63,415 nucleotides of DNA from Hyphomicrobium_A sp036559705 (GTDB lineage Bacteria; Pseudomonadota; Alphaproteobacteria; Rhizobiales; Hyphomicrobiaceae): NCBI GenBank assembly GCA_036559705.1, contig DATBSP010000044.1, positions 1-63,415 on the forward strand, given 5' to 3'. Under the pieces are notes generated by a model. The model made no database searches and had not been told where the DNA came from. It saw nothing but the letters and a program-made list of their open reading frames with translations. Positions 25,850 through 34,613 of the stretch are shown in pieces (position 1 is the stretch's first letter; each line of letters starts with the position of its first letter). The position numbers were made by a program, and so were the translations under genes.

Positions 25850-27424
25850 TCAGAAGGCGCCGCCCAGCGCATTGCCGACCAGGTCGACGATGGTCGGTGG
25901 CTGCTTCTGACGGCGCTGCCGTGCCATCGGCGGCGGCGTGAAGTTGCTCGGGTCAGACGCTTCGACCGGCGCCAGGTGATTGCGGCCGATGTCGATCTTG
26001 TCCCAGGCCCCATCGAGCGCCAGCGAGATGCGCCTCTCGTGCCCGTAAATGTCGCCGAAGGTGCGCAGCTTGCCGTCGTCGTCCACCCACGCCGTGAAGT
26101 AGACGAGGTGCATGGGGATCTTCTTGTCGATGACAATGACGTTGTCGCGCGAGGACTGCATCGCATCGGTTGTCTTGGTGGCGTCCCAGCCCTTGTCCTC
26201 GGCCAGCACCAGCTCGGCCATCTTCATCGGGTTGCGCAGCCGCAGGCAGCCATGGCTCAACGTACGCACGCTGTTGGCGAACATCCACTTGTCGACGGTG
26301 TCGTGCATGAAGATGGTGTGCTGGCTGGGGAACGTGAATTTAACGACGCCCATGACGTTCTTGCGGCCCGGCGGCTGCACCACCTCGTAGTCGAGGATAT
26401 TGGCGGTGTTCCAATCTATCGACTGATAGTCGAGCGGCTGGCCGTCCTTCGTTTGCAATTCAAGGTCGTATTGCCGGAACATGCTGCCGCCGCGCCGCAG
26501 GTTGGGCTGCAGCTCGTGCGCCTTTATGGAGTCGGGTACGCGCCACATGGGTTTGAAAACGATGGTCTTCAACGGGCGCGAGAAGATGGTCGTCTGCTTG
26601 CCTGTCTCGCCGACGACAATGCGTTCCGTATGGATGCGCGCGTTGTCCTTGACCAGATAGACCATGAACTCGGGCACGTTGGCCATGATGTGCATCTGCC
26701 CGAGATCGTCGGGCATCCAGCGCCACTCTTCCATGTTGGCGAGGATCTTGCGGCCGAGCGGCTTGCCCCTGTTGGCGAGGTAGGCCTGCCGGAGCTTCTC
26801 GAACTGCGGTTGTTGGGGATGCAGGCCGCGCACATAGGCGGCGGCATCGGCCGCTTCGGCAGCACTCTTGATGACGATCTCGGGATCGATCAGCTGCGGC
26901 TTACGGTCGAGATTGGAGTTGAGCAGGATGGCCGGATCGATGATGCGGCCGCCGCGCGCGTAGCGGGCGTACTTCAGAAGCGCGAGCGAGATTTCGACGT
27001 CGGCCTTGCCGATTTTTTCCGCATCGAGTTGCGAAGCAGGCGCAATGGCGGGCAGCTCGAAGTCCTTGGCCTCGAGGCCATAGTCGTTGGCCTTTATGAT
27101 CTCGGCACCGAGCGCGGCGCCATTGTCGGTGAGCCCGGCCTCGCTCAGCCACATCGGCGCATCGCGGCGCGCGGCATAGAAGTCGGATAGGACGGCGCGT
27201 TCTTTCAGCTCTTGCGCCGAGCCGTCGATCGGCAGCCCGTTGAGCTTGGAGCGCACGGCGCTGGCGACCGGGTTGGCATCGGTGGGCGCCGCCATAGGCG
27301 GCGTGATGGCCGGATCGGTGGCGGCCTGCGCCTCGCTCGTTGCGGGGGGCGCGGTGGCCCCGGCGCTGTCAGCCGCAATCAGCGGCAGCAGGGCAGCAAC
27401 TGTTAGAACCGTTGAGCGAATCAT
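25850..27424 (-). CDS. L,D-transpeptidase, YcbB/LdtD type
   Basis: A 524-residue periplasmic enzyme that makes 3-3 crosslinks in peptidoglycan or attaches proteins to it. It has a signal peptide (about 1-23), a peptidoglycan-binding-like region (YVRGLHPQQPQFEKLRQAY) and a YkuD catalytic domain with HDTVDKWMF and the SHGCLR motif, catalytic Cys393. GGAGGGGG lies just before the ATG at 27424. The domain order and length match the LdtD (YcbB) group. Confidence 0.9.
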   Translation of the reverse strand: MIRSTVLTVAALLPLIAADSAGATAPPATSEAQAATDPAITPPMAAPTDANPVASAVRSKLNGLPIDGSAQELKERAVLSDFYAARRDAPMWLSEAGLTDNGAALGAEIIKANDYGLEAKDFELPAIAPASQLDAEKIGKADVEISLALLKYARYARGGRIIDPAILLNSNLDRKPQLIDPEIVIKSAAEAADAAAYVRGLHPQQPQFEKLRQAYLANRGKPLGRKILANMEEWRWMPDDLGQMHIMANVPEFMVYLVKDNARIHTERIVVGETGKQTTIFSRPLKTIVFKPMWRVPDSIKAHELQPNLRRGGSMFRQYDLELQTKDGQPLDYQSIDWNTANILDYEVVQPPGRKNVMGVVKFTFPSQHTIFMHDTVDKWMFANSVRTLSHGCLRLRNPMKMAELVLAEDKGWDATKTTDAMQSSRDNVIVIDKKIPMHLVYFTAWVDDDGKLRTFGDIYGHERRISLALDGAWDKIDIGRNHLAPVEASDPSNFTPPPMARQRRQKQPPTIVDLVGNALGGAF

Positions 27425-27679
27425 TCCCCCTCCGAAGCGCGGCAACCTAACCGAGCCACGTCTTTCTGGCCAGGGTGCGGCAGCGGCTGCGGCCAAAACC
27501 AAAAGGCAGGTGTTGCCGTATGTCCGGGGCTTAAGGCGCCGAGGGAATATGTGCCCCGGCCGGGGGCAGGGCGCGATTAGTTTGGCGCAACCAATACCTG
27601 GAAACTAGCTAGGCGGCACACTAGTCCGGTACACCTTGTCTCCTCGCAGCGAACCCTCTGCAACCGAAAGGCCCCCACA

Positions 27680-28084
27680 ATGCGGACAATCATGCTCGCA
27701 CTCGCCACCGTCATGGGCGTTCTGGGGGTAGGAAACGGCATCTTCATGCTCGTTTCCCCGGAGCCCTGGTACCTGGCCGTACCCGGCGTCACCGATACCG
27801 GACCGTTCAACCAGCACTTCGTGCGCGATATCGGCCTGATTTTCGTGCTCCTCGGCGGGGCATTTCTCCTCGGCGCCGCGCAGCCGCACATGCGGGTTAC
27901 GCTGTGGACCGCCGCGACGGCCTGGTTGTGCGGTCACGCGCTCTTCCATTTCTGGGAAGTGGCCGTCGGCATTTGCACACCGGACGTGCTACCGCGCGAT
28001 TTCCCGGCTGTTACTCTACCAGCGCTCATCGGCATCGCCTTGAGCGTCTGGGCCTATCGCCAGAGGTCCGCAAGCGCCGCCTGA
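27680..28084 (+). CDS. Small four-helix membrane protein, unknown
   Basis: A 134-residue protein with four predicted membrane segments (about 3-27, 48-66, 72-95 and 107-127). It shows FNQHFVRDIGLIFVLLGGAFLLGA and a C-terminal LIGIALSVWAYRQR. GAAAGG lies before the ATG. A reductase-like gene follows after 44 bases with a perfect ribosome-binding site, so co-transcription is likely. I cannot name a family. Confidence 0.7.
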   Translation: MRTIMLALATVMGVLGVGNGIFMLVSPEPWYLAVPGVTDTGPFNQHFVRDIGLIFVLLGGAFLLGAAQPHMRVTLWTAATAWLCGHALFHFWEVAVGICTPDVLPRDFPAVTLPALIGIALSVWAYRQRSASAA

Positions 28085-28128
28085 GGGACTGCGAAACCCT
28101 TTGCCGACCACCTCATAAGGAGGTCTCC

Positions 28129-28884
28129 GTGAAAATCGTCATCATCGGCGGTAGCGGCCTCATCGGCTCTAAACTCGCCAAGATACTCAGCGAGGAAGGC
28201 AATCAAGTTGTTGCCGCCTCGCCTTCGTCTGGGGTCAACACGATCACCGGCGAGGGGCTCACCGAGGTCCTGGCGGGCGCGGAAGTCGTCGTCGACGTCG
28301 CAAATTCGCCCTCGTTCGAGGACGCGGCCGTGCTCAATTTCTTCGAAACGGCAGGCCGCAATCTGCTCGCTGCGGAAGCGGCGGCCGGTGTGAAGCACCA
28401 CGTTGCCCTCTCGGTCGTCGGAACGGATCGGGTGCCAGAAAGCGGCTACCTCCGCGCCAAGCTAGCGCAGGAAAAGCTGATCAAAGCCGGCGCGGTGCCC
28501 TATACCATCGTACGTGCCACGCAGTTCTACGAGTTCGTCGGCGCTATCGCGGACTCGGCCACCGACGGGCAGACGGTCCGCTTGCCGCCGGCTTATCTGC
28601 AGCCAATCGCCGCCGCCGATGTCTCTGCCGCACTCGCCCCTATCGCGGTCGCCGCCCCGGTGAACGGCATCATCGAGATCGCCGGACCCGAGGCGATCGG
28701 GCTCGACGATCTGGTGCGCCGGTTCTTCGATGCCCGGGGGGACGCCCGCCGCGTGGTCACGGACCCGAACGCCCGTTACTTTGACGCGCTACTGAACGAC
28801 CAATCGCTGACGCCGGGCGACGGAGCGCACCTTGGCCCCACGCACTATGTCGATTGGCTCGCCCAATCGGCCACGCAGAGGTAA
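28129..28884 (+). CDS. NAD(P)-binding, NmrA/SDR-a-type oxidoreductase
   Basis: A 251-residue Rossmann-fold protein with GGSGLIGSKLAKIL at the N-terminus (dinucleotide-binding glycines). VVDVANSPSF and GYLRAKLAQEKLIKAGAVPYTIVRATQFYEF follow, typical of atypical SDR/NmrA proteins that often sense or reduce with NAD(P)H. The start is GTG at 28129 preceded by AAGGAGGT, a strong ribosome-binding site. The longer frame from 27904 would overlap the previous gene. The substrate is unknown. Confidence 0.85.
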   Translation: MKIVIIGGSGLIGSKLAKILSEEGNQVVAASPSSGVNTITGEGLTEVLAGAEVVVDVANSPSFEDAAVLNFFETAGRNLLAAEAAAGVKHHVALSVVGTDRVPESGYLRAKLAQEKLIKAGAVPYTIVRATQFYEFVGAIADSATDGQTVRLPPAYLQPIAAADVSAALAPIAVAAPVNGIIEIAGPEAIGLDDLVRRFFDARGDARRVVTDPNARYFDALLNDQSLTPGDGAHLGPTHYVDWLAQSATQR

Positions 28885-28930
28885 TCGGGCGGCCAGTCGA
28901 ACCCCTATCGCAGCGCGCGGGCTTCAGGGC

Positions 28931-29833
28931 ATGCGCAAGACGAGGTATAAGGGCTCAGCCCAATACTCTCCCATGCCGGTCCCGCGCGTGCGATTTCCCG
29001 AGCTTTCCTACGCCAACGTCGACGACCCGCCGCTGAAGCGCGGGCTCATCCGCATTCTCGAGCGGATCGCGGGCCGCGATTACTTCGCGCCGCTCTATGA
29101 CCAATGGCGCCGGGAGACGGTGCCGAAGGGCCGGCCGATCATCCGCCCCATGCTGGGCCTGATCGGTGTGGAGCTCGAAATCGTCGCGCGCCAGTGGCCG
29201 CCGCAAGTGCCGCCCGACCGCGCCATCGTCCTCGTCGCCAACCATCCCTTCGGCATTCTCGATGGCATCGCCGCCATGACCATGGCGGAGGATCTCGGGC
29301 GCCCCTTCCGGGTGTTGATCAACATGGAGTTGATGAAGGTTCCGGAAGTGGCTCCCTTCTCCCTGCCCGTCGACTTCCGCGACACGCGTGCCGCACAGGC
29401 GACGAACCTTAAGACGCGCGATGAGGCCATCCGCCTTCTCGGCGAGGGAACGACCATCATCGTCTTTCCGGCCGGAGGTGTCGCGACCGCGCCGACGCCG
29501 TTCGGGCGGGCGGTTGAGCTGCCGTGGAAGCCGTTTACCGCGCGCATGGTGCAGGCAGCCCGCGCCTCCGTGCTTCCCGTCTACTTCGAGGGCCAATGCG
29601 GCCCGCTTTTCCACCTAGCATCGCGGATGAGCATGACCCTGCGACTGTCGATGTTCATCCGCGAGTTTCGCCGCAGCGTCGGCCGGCGGCTCGTTGCCCG
29701 CGCCGGCGACTTGGTGCCGTTCGAGGCGCTGCAGCACGGCAAGGATCGCAAGGCCCTGATGGCAGAGCTGTATGACCTCGTGCACGTCCTCGAGGTGCAA
29801 CGCGAGGCACCATCGGCGCCAAAAACGAAGTGA
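28931..29833 (+). CDS. 1-acyl-glycerol-3-phosphate/lysophospholipid acyltransferase family protein
   Basis: A protein of about 300 residues with the PlsC-like acyltransferase motifs: VANHPFGILDGIA (an NHPFG-D variant of the HX4D site), EGTTIIVFPAGGVA (substrate-binding FP-G) and LPVYFEGQC. Enzymes of this type add acyl chains to lysophospholipids or ornithine lipids at the membrane. Both ATG at 28931 and ATG at 28973 are possible starts; an AGGG lies before the first. It is convergent with queF, with two bases between stops. Confidence 0.8.
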   Translation: MRKTRYKGSAQYSPMPVPRVRFPELSYANVDDPPLKRGLIRILERIAGRDYFAPLYDQWRRETVPKGRPIIRPMLGLIGVELEIVARQWPPQVPPDRAIVLVANHPFGILDGIAAMTMAEDLGRPFRVLINMELMKVPEVAPFSLPVDFRDTRAAQATNLKTRDEAIRLLGEGTTIIVFPAGGVATAPTPFGRAVELPWKPFTARMVQAARASVLPVYFEGQCGPLFHLASRMSMTLRLSMFIREFRRSVGRRLVARAGDLVPFEALQHGKDRKALMAELYDLVHVLEVQREAPSAPKTK

Positions 29834-29835
29834 CC

Positions 29836-30297
29836 TCAGCCGCGGCCGCGGTAGGGCGGGACGCCCTGATCAGGTAGCCACGCACCCTTGGGTGCCGGCC
29901 CCGTCTGCCAGAACACATCGATCGGCATGCCGCCGCGCGGGTACCAATAGCCGCCGATGCGCAGGAAGTGCGGCTCGAGCAGCGCCACAAGCCGCTTGGC
30001 GATGGCCAGCGTGCAGTCCTCGTGGAAGGCGCCGTGGTTGCGGAAGGAGCCGAGATAGAGCTTCAACGATTTCGATTCCACCAACCAGTCGCACGGCACG
30101 TAGTCGATGACGAGATGCGCGAAGTCAGGCTGACCGGTCACCGGGCACAATGCGGTGAACTCCGGCGCCGTGAAGCGCGCCACGTACTGCGTGTCGGGAT
30201 GCGAGTTGGCGACCCGCTCGAGCGTCGCCTCCTGCGGGCTCTGCGGTAGCTTCGTCGCCTGCCCGAGAAGCGTAACGGTGGTGTCTTTCTTGCCCAT
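29836..30297 (-). CDS. queF: NADPH-dependent 7-cyano-7-deazaguanine reductase
   Basis: QueF reduces preQ0 to preQ1 for queuosine in tRNA. The 153-residue protein is of the short, unimodular type. It has the catalytic cysteine in FTALCPVTGQPDFA (Cys51) with Asp58, and the substrate/NADPH motif ESKSLKLYLGSFRNHGAFHED. Its start is three bases from the queD stop, so they are translated as a unit. The presence of QueF argues that the preQ0 made here goes to tRNA rather than to DNA modification. Confidence 0.95.
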   Translation of the reverse strand: MGKKDTTVTLLGQATKLPQSPQEATLERVANSHPDTQYVARFTAPEFTALCPVTGQPDFAHLVIDYVPCDWLVESKSLKLYLGSFRNHGAFHEDCTLAIAKRLVALLEPHFLRIGGYWYPRGGMPIDVFWQTGPAPKGAWLPDQGVPPYRGRG

Positions 30298-30300
30298 GGC

Positions 30301-30684
30301 TTACTCCGCAGCAAGGCGAGCCGGCGGTGGGCCGGAATAGATGGCGCCCTCGCTGCAGCTGTCGCGGGCGATCTCGATCTCGGCAAGGCCGGGGACGCGG
30401 TTTTGCAGCCGGTTCCACAGCCACATGGCGATGCGTTCGAGGGTCGGCGCCTCGAGGCCGTCGACCTCATTCAGCAGGCGATGGTCGAGCGCTTCCTGCG
30501 CTTCCGCCATGGCGCCGGCCAGCTCATCGAAGTGGAACACGTAGCCGGTGTCGGCCCCCAGCACGCCGTCGATGGTGACGCGGGCGCGGAACGAATGGCC
30601 GTGGACACGTGCGTTCGGCGACCCGGACGGGGCGCTCGGTAGATAGTGGGCGGCTTCGAACTGGAACTCTTTGTAGATGCGCAT
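30301..30684 (-). CDS. queD: 6-pyruvoyl-tetrahydropterin synthase/QueD family protein, canonical Cys absent
   Basis: QueD makes 6-carboxy-tetrahydropterin in the preQ0 pathway. The 127-residue protein has the zinc histidines (His13 in FEAAHYL, His28 and His30 in VHGHSF) and the C-terminal EIARDSCSEGAIY. The usual C-x3-HGH motif reads NARVHGH here, so Asn24 stands where catalytic Cys27 of E. coli QueD sits. Position in the que cluster still supports a QueD role, perhaps through a variant mechanism. It is followed by queF and preceded by queE. Confidence 0.85.
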   Translation of the reverse strand: MRIYKEFQFEAAHYLPSAPSGSPNARVHGHSFRARVTIDGVLGADTGYVFHFDELAGAMAEAQEALDHRLLNEVDGLEAPTLERIAMWLWNRLQNRVPGLAEIEIARDSCSEGAIYSGPPPARLAAE

Positions 30685-30741
30685 GGGTGGTCTCTAGGGG
30701 ATTTTTTGCTGCAATTCCAGTGCCCAGTGGGCTGCCCGGGT

Positions 30742-31368
30742 TTAAGGAATGCCGATCAGCTTGTGGGTCTGTACGGACAGGCGCCATTCCGGGTGAGCCT
30801 TGCAGTAGGCGATGGCGCGGTCGGTGTTGGCCTTGGCGTCCGGCCCGTCCATCGGCTGCAGGTAGCGATGGGTGAACGCCAGTCCGGCCACCGCTTCGGG
30901 GGCGAGGTCGGCCTGCGGATAGACGAGCTTCAATTCATCACCCGAACGCTGCTTGAGATCGGTGCCGCCCTTGGGGGAAACGCAGATCCAGTCGATGGCG
31001 CGTGGCACGGGGAGGGTGCCGTTGCTCTCGATGGCGATGGTAAAGCCGCGCGCGTGCAGGGCCTCGATCAGGTCGCCGTCGACCTGCAGCATCGGCTCGC
31101 CGCCCGTCAGCACGATGAACGTGGCACCGGCAGCGCCCGCCACGTTGGTGCAGGCCTCGGTGAGGTCGCCGGCGGTCGCGAACTTGCCGCCGCCTTCACC
31201 ATCGGTGCCGACAAAATCGGTGTCGCAGAACTGGCAGTCGGCCGTAGCGCGTTCCTGCTCGCGGCCGGACCACAGATTGCAGCCGGCAAAGCGGCAAAAC
31301 ACGGCGGCACGGCCGGCGTTGGCGCCTTCGCCCTGCAGCGTATAGAAAATTTCCTTCACGGCGTACAT
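30742..31368 (-). CDS. queE: 7-carboxy-7-deazaguanine synthase, Cx14CxxC type
   Basis: QueE is a radical SAM enzyme that rearranges carboxy-tetrahydropterin into the deazaguanine ring. The 208-residue protein begins MYAVKEIFYTLQGEG and has its cluster cysteines as C-x14-C-x2-C (GCNLW ... DCQFCDTDF), a known variant of QueE with a long first spacer. VLTGGEPMLQ is the SAM-binding GGEP motif. ATG at 31368 is chosen; a longer start 12 codons upstream is possible. Confidence 0.93.
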   Translation of the reverse strand: MYAVKEIFYTLQGEGANAGRAAVFCRFAGCNLWSGREQERATADCQFCDTDFVGTDGEGGGKFATAGDLTEACTNVAGAAGATFIVLTGGEPMLQVDGDLIEALHARGFTIAIESNGTLPVPRAIDWICVSPKGGTDLKQRSGDELKLVYPQADLAPEAVAGLAFTHRYLQPMDGPDAKANTDRAIAYCKAHPEWRLSVQTHKLIGIP

Positions 31369-31419
31369 GCGGGCATCCCTAATCGTCCGCCCGCCCGCAT
31401 TCAAGCCCAGGACCGGTGC

Positions 31420-32475
31420 TTAGCGCACCATCTCGACGGGCAGCGACGGGCCGGCGCCAGCCCCGGTGCGCTCGATCGTCTGGGCGATCTCGTCAAGATC
31501 GGCCCGGCGCAGGTGCAGGGTCGCCGCATCGATCCAGCCATCCACTTGCGATGGATCGCGCGCCCCGACGATGGCGCCGCTGACCCCGGGCCAGGCGAGG
31601 GTCCAGGCGATAGCAGCGGAAGCAGCGCTGGTGCCGTGGCGCTTGCCAACGGCTTTCATCGTCTCGGCGAGCTCGAGATTGCGCTTCAGCTTGGTGCCGG
31701 TGAACTCGCCGTTGCGCGAGCGCCAGTCGTCGGCCGGCAGCGATTTGGCACGTGCAGCGGTGAAGGTGCCGGTGAGCAGACCGGCCTGCATGGGACTATA
31801 GACGATGACGCCGGTGTCGTGCGCCAGGCACCACGGCAGCTCGGCGCCGGCAAACTCGCGCTTGATGGCCGAGAACGGCGGCTGCAACGTATCGACGTGG
31901 CCGATCTTCTCGGCCGCCGCAAGCTGCGCCACGTTATGGTTGGAGAGGCCGACGGCGCGCACCTTGCCCTCGGCCTTGAGATCGAGCAGCGTTTTCCAGT
32001 ACTCCTCGATCGGCGTGCCATCCTTGGCCGGCCAGTGCATCTGATAGAGGTCGATGCGTTCGACACCGAGGCGCTTCAGCGAGGCTTCCAGCTCGTCGCG
32101 GATGCTTGACGGCGCGCCGATATTCTGCGGCATCGCCATGCGATCGTCTTCGTCCCAGACGAGCCCGCACTTGGTGAACACGAACGGCCGCTGCCTAGAG
32201 GGAATTTCCTTCAAGGCGGCGCGCACGATCTCTTCCGAATGACCGAGGCCATAGATCGCCGCCGTGTCGACCCAATTGACGCCACGTTCGACCGCATGGC
32301 GGATCGCGGCGATCGATTGCTTGTCGTCCTGGCTCCCCCAGCCGGCGGCCCATTCTCCCCCGCCCATGGCCCAGGCGCCGAGTCCGACGGGCGTGATGTG
32401 CATATCGGTGTGGCCGAGCCGCCGCGTTGGCAAAGCGGTCTCGGCGGCCTGCGGGTCGGTTTGGGTGAGGGACAT
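31420..32475 (-). CDS. Aldo/keto reductase
   Basis: A 351-residue NADPH-dependent reductase fold. It shows WVDTAAIYGLGHSEEIV with the catalytic Asp and Tyr, FVFTKCGLVWDED with the Lys, and DLYQMHWPAKD with the His. The C-terminal cofactor loop is GAIVGARDPSQVDGW. The substrate is unknown. GAAGGAGA lies before ATG 32475. It sits on the same strand between dps and queE, with 50-90 base gaps, so it may be read with the que genes without sharing their pathway. Confidence 0.88.
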   Translation of the reverse strand: MSLTQTDPQAAETALPTRRLGHTDMHITPVGLGAWAMGGGEWAAGWGSQDDKQSIAAIRHAVERGVNWVDTAAIYGLGHSEEIVRAALKEIPSRQRPFVFTKCGLVWDEDDRMAMPQNIGAPSSIRDELEASLKRLGVERIDLYQMHWPAKDGTPIEEYWKTLLDLKAEGKVRAVGLSNHNVAQLAAAEKIGHVDTLQPPFSAIKREFAGAELPWCLAHDTGVIVYSPMQAGLLTGTFTAARAKSLPADDWRSRNGEFTGTKLKRNLELAETMKAVGKRHGTSAASAAIAWTLAWPGVSGAIVGARDPSQVDGWIDAATLHLRRADLDEIAQTIERTGAGAGPSLPVEMVR

Positions 32476-32566
32476 GGAAGTCTCCTTCGCTACGGCGCGG
32501 AAGGCGTGCGGGACGTGCGGCGGCAAAGGCTGCCGCCGCCTTTTAAGATGCTATCGAGAGGCACGC

Positions 32567-33097
32567 CTAGGGCGAGATCTGCCGATCGCGCGTGGCCTCG
32601 AACAGGAACCAAACGCGCCGTTCGGTCTCGTCGATCCAGTTTTCGATGAGCGAGGCGGTCGCGACGTCATCGTGCTCGTCGCAGAGGTCGTGCGCCTCGC
32701 GTAGGCGGCCGACGAGATCCTTGTTGTCCTCGCGCAGCTCGGCCAGCATGTCCTGTGGCGTCACGTAGTCGGCGTCATTGTCCTCGACACGCTGCAGACG
32801 CGCGACATGGCCGATGGAGCGCAGCGTGGTGCCACCGATTTTGCGCACACGCTCGGCCAGCGGGTCGGTCATGGCGAAGATCTGATCGCCCTGCTCGTCG
32901 AGCATCAGGTGATAGTCGCGGAAGTGCGGGCCGCTGACGTGCCAATGGAAATTCTTGGTCTTGAGGTAGAGCGCGAAAGTGTCGGCGAGCAGCGCGGTAA
33001 GCGCGGCGGACAGGTCGCGGATCGCATTGGAATCGTAGACGCTCGGTGTCTGCAGCGGCGCTTTGCGGCGCTCGGCAGCCTTCTTCAAATCGCCCAT
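32567..33097 (-). CDS. dps: Dps-family DNA-binding ferritin-like protein
   Basis: Dps stores iron, consumes peroxide and protects DNA as a dodecamer. The 176-residue protein has the ferroxidase residues in KNFHWHVSGP (His51, His53) and DYHLMLDEQGDQI (His63, Asp67-Glu68). An N-terminal Lys/Arg-rich tail (DLKKAAERRK) could bind DNA. A 211-base gap upstream suggests its own promoter, inside the que cluster. I could not assign an OxyR, Fur or ECF-sigma site with confidence. Confidence 0.92.
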   Translation of the reverse strand: MGDLKKAAERRKAPLQTPSVYDSNAIRDLSAALTALLADTFALYLKTKNFHWHVSGPHFRDYHLMLDEQGDQIFAMTDPLAERVRKIGGTTLRSIGHVARLQRVEDNDADYVTPQDMLAELREDNKDLVGRLREAHDLCDEHDDVATASLIENWIDETERRVWFLFEATRDRQISP

Positions 33098-33308
33098 GGC
33101 GTGTCTCCTCGGCCTCTAATGCCGTCGAGTAATATGCGCCCCTTCATATGCGAAGGCTTACACAACGTTGCGAGCCGCCTAACCGCGGGTTGACAGGCGC
33201 TGTTTGACGCACACGCAAAAGGAACGTTTCGGAAACTATGGGCGGAGCAGCAGGCTAGCGGCGAGGAGTGCATGCGCGCCTCAAGCCCGGTCATCAGCCG
33301 ACTAGCGT

Positions 33309-33560
33309 TTAATCAGCAACCAAACCGCGAATGGCGGCAAGCTCGGCCTGGGGGTCGGCGAATTCTTCGTACGAGTGACCGCTGCGCCGGTACCAGTAGC
33401 GGGCGTTACCTGTATCGCCTTCGATCTTGTGCAGCACGGCATGCAGCCAGTCGGCCGCCGCATCGCCTTCGTGGTGCTGGGCAATGGCGTGCGCCGCCTC
33501 CCAATCCTTGGCGAGTGCGAGATCGACGGCGCGCCTTAGCTCGTCTTGGCGGCTTGCCAT
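33309..33560 (-). CDS. Small cytoplasmic protein, unknown, overlapping queC
   Basis: An 83-residue protein rich in Ala, Glu and His: RRAVDLALAKDWEAAHAIAQHHEGDAAADWLHAVLHKIEGDTGNARYWYRRSGH in outline. The WYRR and DPQAELAAI patterns look like a helical TPR-like unit. The start at 33560 overlaps the queC end by 25 bases, so it should be translated with queC. Similar small genes accompany queC in related genomes as far as I recall, but no function is known. Confidence 0.65.
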   Translation of the reverse strand: MASRQDELRRAVDLALAKDWEAAHAIAQHHEGDAAADWLHAVLHKIEGDTGNARYWYRRSGHSYEEFADPQAELAAIRGLVAD

Positions 33561-34243
33561 GCGTCCCATCCTTTGGCGCGCAGCACGCACGCCGGACAAT
33601 GCCCGCAACCGTAGCCCCAGTGGTGACGTCGCGAGCGTATGCCGAGATAGCAGGTGTGCGAGTCTTCGACGATCAGCTCCACCAGCGGCGTGCCGCCAAG
33701 CTTTTCGGCGAGCACCCAGGTGCCCGCCTTGTCGATCCACATTAGCGGCGTCTCGATGGTGAATTCGGTGGCAGTGCCCAGCGAGATCGCCTGAGCCAAC
33801 GTTTGCAATGTGTCGTTGCGGCAGTCGGGGTAGCCGGAGAAGTCCGTCTCGCACATGCCGCCGACTAGGGTGCGCATGCCACGCCGATAGGCGAGCGCGG
33901 CGGCATACGTAAAAAAGAGGAGATTGCGCCCGGGAACAAATGTCGAGGGCAGCCCTGCCGCGCTGATCTCGATCTCTGCGTCGCGCGTCAGCGCAGTATC
34001 GCTGAGCCGCCCCAGCTCCGGCAGCTCGAGCATGTGATCGGGTCCGAGCCGCTGCGCCCAGCGCGCCTCGATCTCACCGAGCGCCTGACGCAGCCGAGCG
34101 CGCACCGTGAGCTCGGCGGCGTGCCGCTGTCCATACGCAAAGCCTACCGTCTCGACGCGCGCAAAGCGGTCGAGCGCCCAAGCGAGACACACGGTCGAGT
34201 CCTGCCCGCCGGAGAACAGCACCAGTGCCGCATCGCTCGTCAT
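33536..34243 (-). CDS. queC: 7-cyano-7-deazaguanine synthase
   Basis: QueC converts carboxy-deazaguanine to preQ0 with ATP and ammonia. The 235-residue protein has the PP-loop SGGQDS (11-16), the GQRHAAEL substrate segment, and a C-terminal zinc site of four cysteines in THTCYLG-like and GYGCGHCPACVLR segments. The GFA gene lies ten bases upstream on the same strand and the 83-residue gene overlaps its end. Confidence 0.95.
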   Translation of the reverse strand: MTSDAALVLFSGGQDSTVCLAWALDRFARVETVGFAYGQRHAAELTVRARLRQALGEIEARWAQRLGPDHMLELPELGRLSDTALTRDAEIEISAAGLPSTFVPGRNLLFFTYAAALAYRRGMRTLVGGMCETDFSGYPDCRNDTLQTLAQAISLGTATEFTIETPLMWIDKAGTWVLAEKLGGTPLVELIVEDSHTCYLGIRSRRHHWGYGCGHCPACVLRAKGWDAWQAAKTS

Positions 34244-34253
34244 GGCTGGTCCG

Positions 34254-34613
34254 TCAGAGGCTGGCGCCGTCGAACGGCTGGATATTCAGCGTATCGAGGT
34301 CGACGCCGTCGAAGCAGCTCACGTTGAGAGCCACCATCTCCACACCGTTTGGGCCGCTGCCGCGCGAGAACGAGCCGACGCCGCACGTTTTGCAGAACAG
34401 GTGATGGATGACCTTCCTGTGGAACTGATAGTCCGTCAGCGCTTCCTCGCCGCTGGCGAGCTTGAACTTGTCGGCCGGCACAAAAGCCAGGAGCACGCCG
34501 CGCTTGCGGCAGATCGAGCAGTTGCACTCCATGACGCGGCTGAGATCAGCCTCGGTCTCGTAGCGCACGCGGCCGCAATGGCAGCCCCCGGTATAAGTTT
34601 TGGCGTCTGTCAT
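34254..34613 (-). CDS. GFA family (glutathione-dependent formaldehyde-activating-like) protein
   Basis: A 119-residue zinc-binding protein of the GFA/CENP-V fold. GGCHCGRVRYE is followed by MECNCSICRKRG and FCKTCGVGSF, giving the zinc-ligand cysteines of the family. The namesake catalyses formaldehyde-glutathione adduct formation, but most members have unknown substrates. AGGAGGT precedes the ATG at 34613. It is the first gene of the minus-strand run that leads into queC and is divergent from eno. Confidence 0.85.
   Translation of the reverse strand: MTDAKTYTGGCHCGRVRYETEADLSRVMECNCSICRKRGVLLAFVPADKFKLASGEEALTDYQFHRKVIHHLFCKTCGVGSFSRGSGPNGVEMVALNVSCFDGVDLDTLNIQPFDGASL

Noticed and set aside
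33098..33308. ECF-sigma (GGAAC/CGTT) promoter before dps
   Set aside because: A GGAAC word exists on the plus strand, but dps is on the minus strand and no matching pair at the correct spacing was found there.
29836..34243. 7-deazaguanine DNA modification island
   Set aside because: queC, queD and queE occur in such islands, but queF is present and no DNA-modification transferase or nuclease genes are nearby. The tRNA queuosine pathway explains the set.
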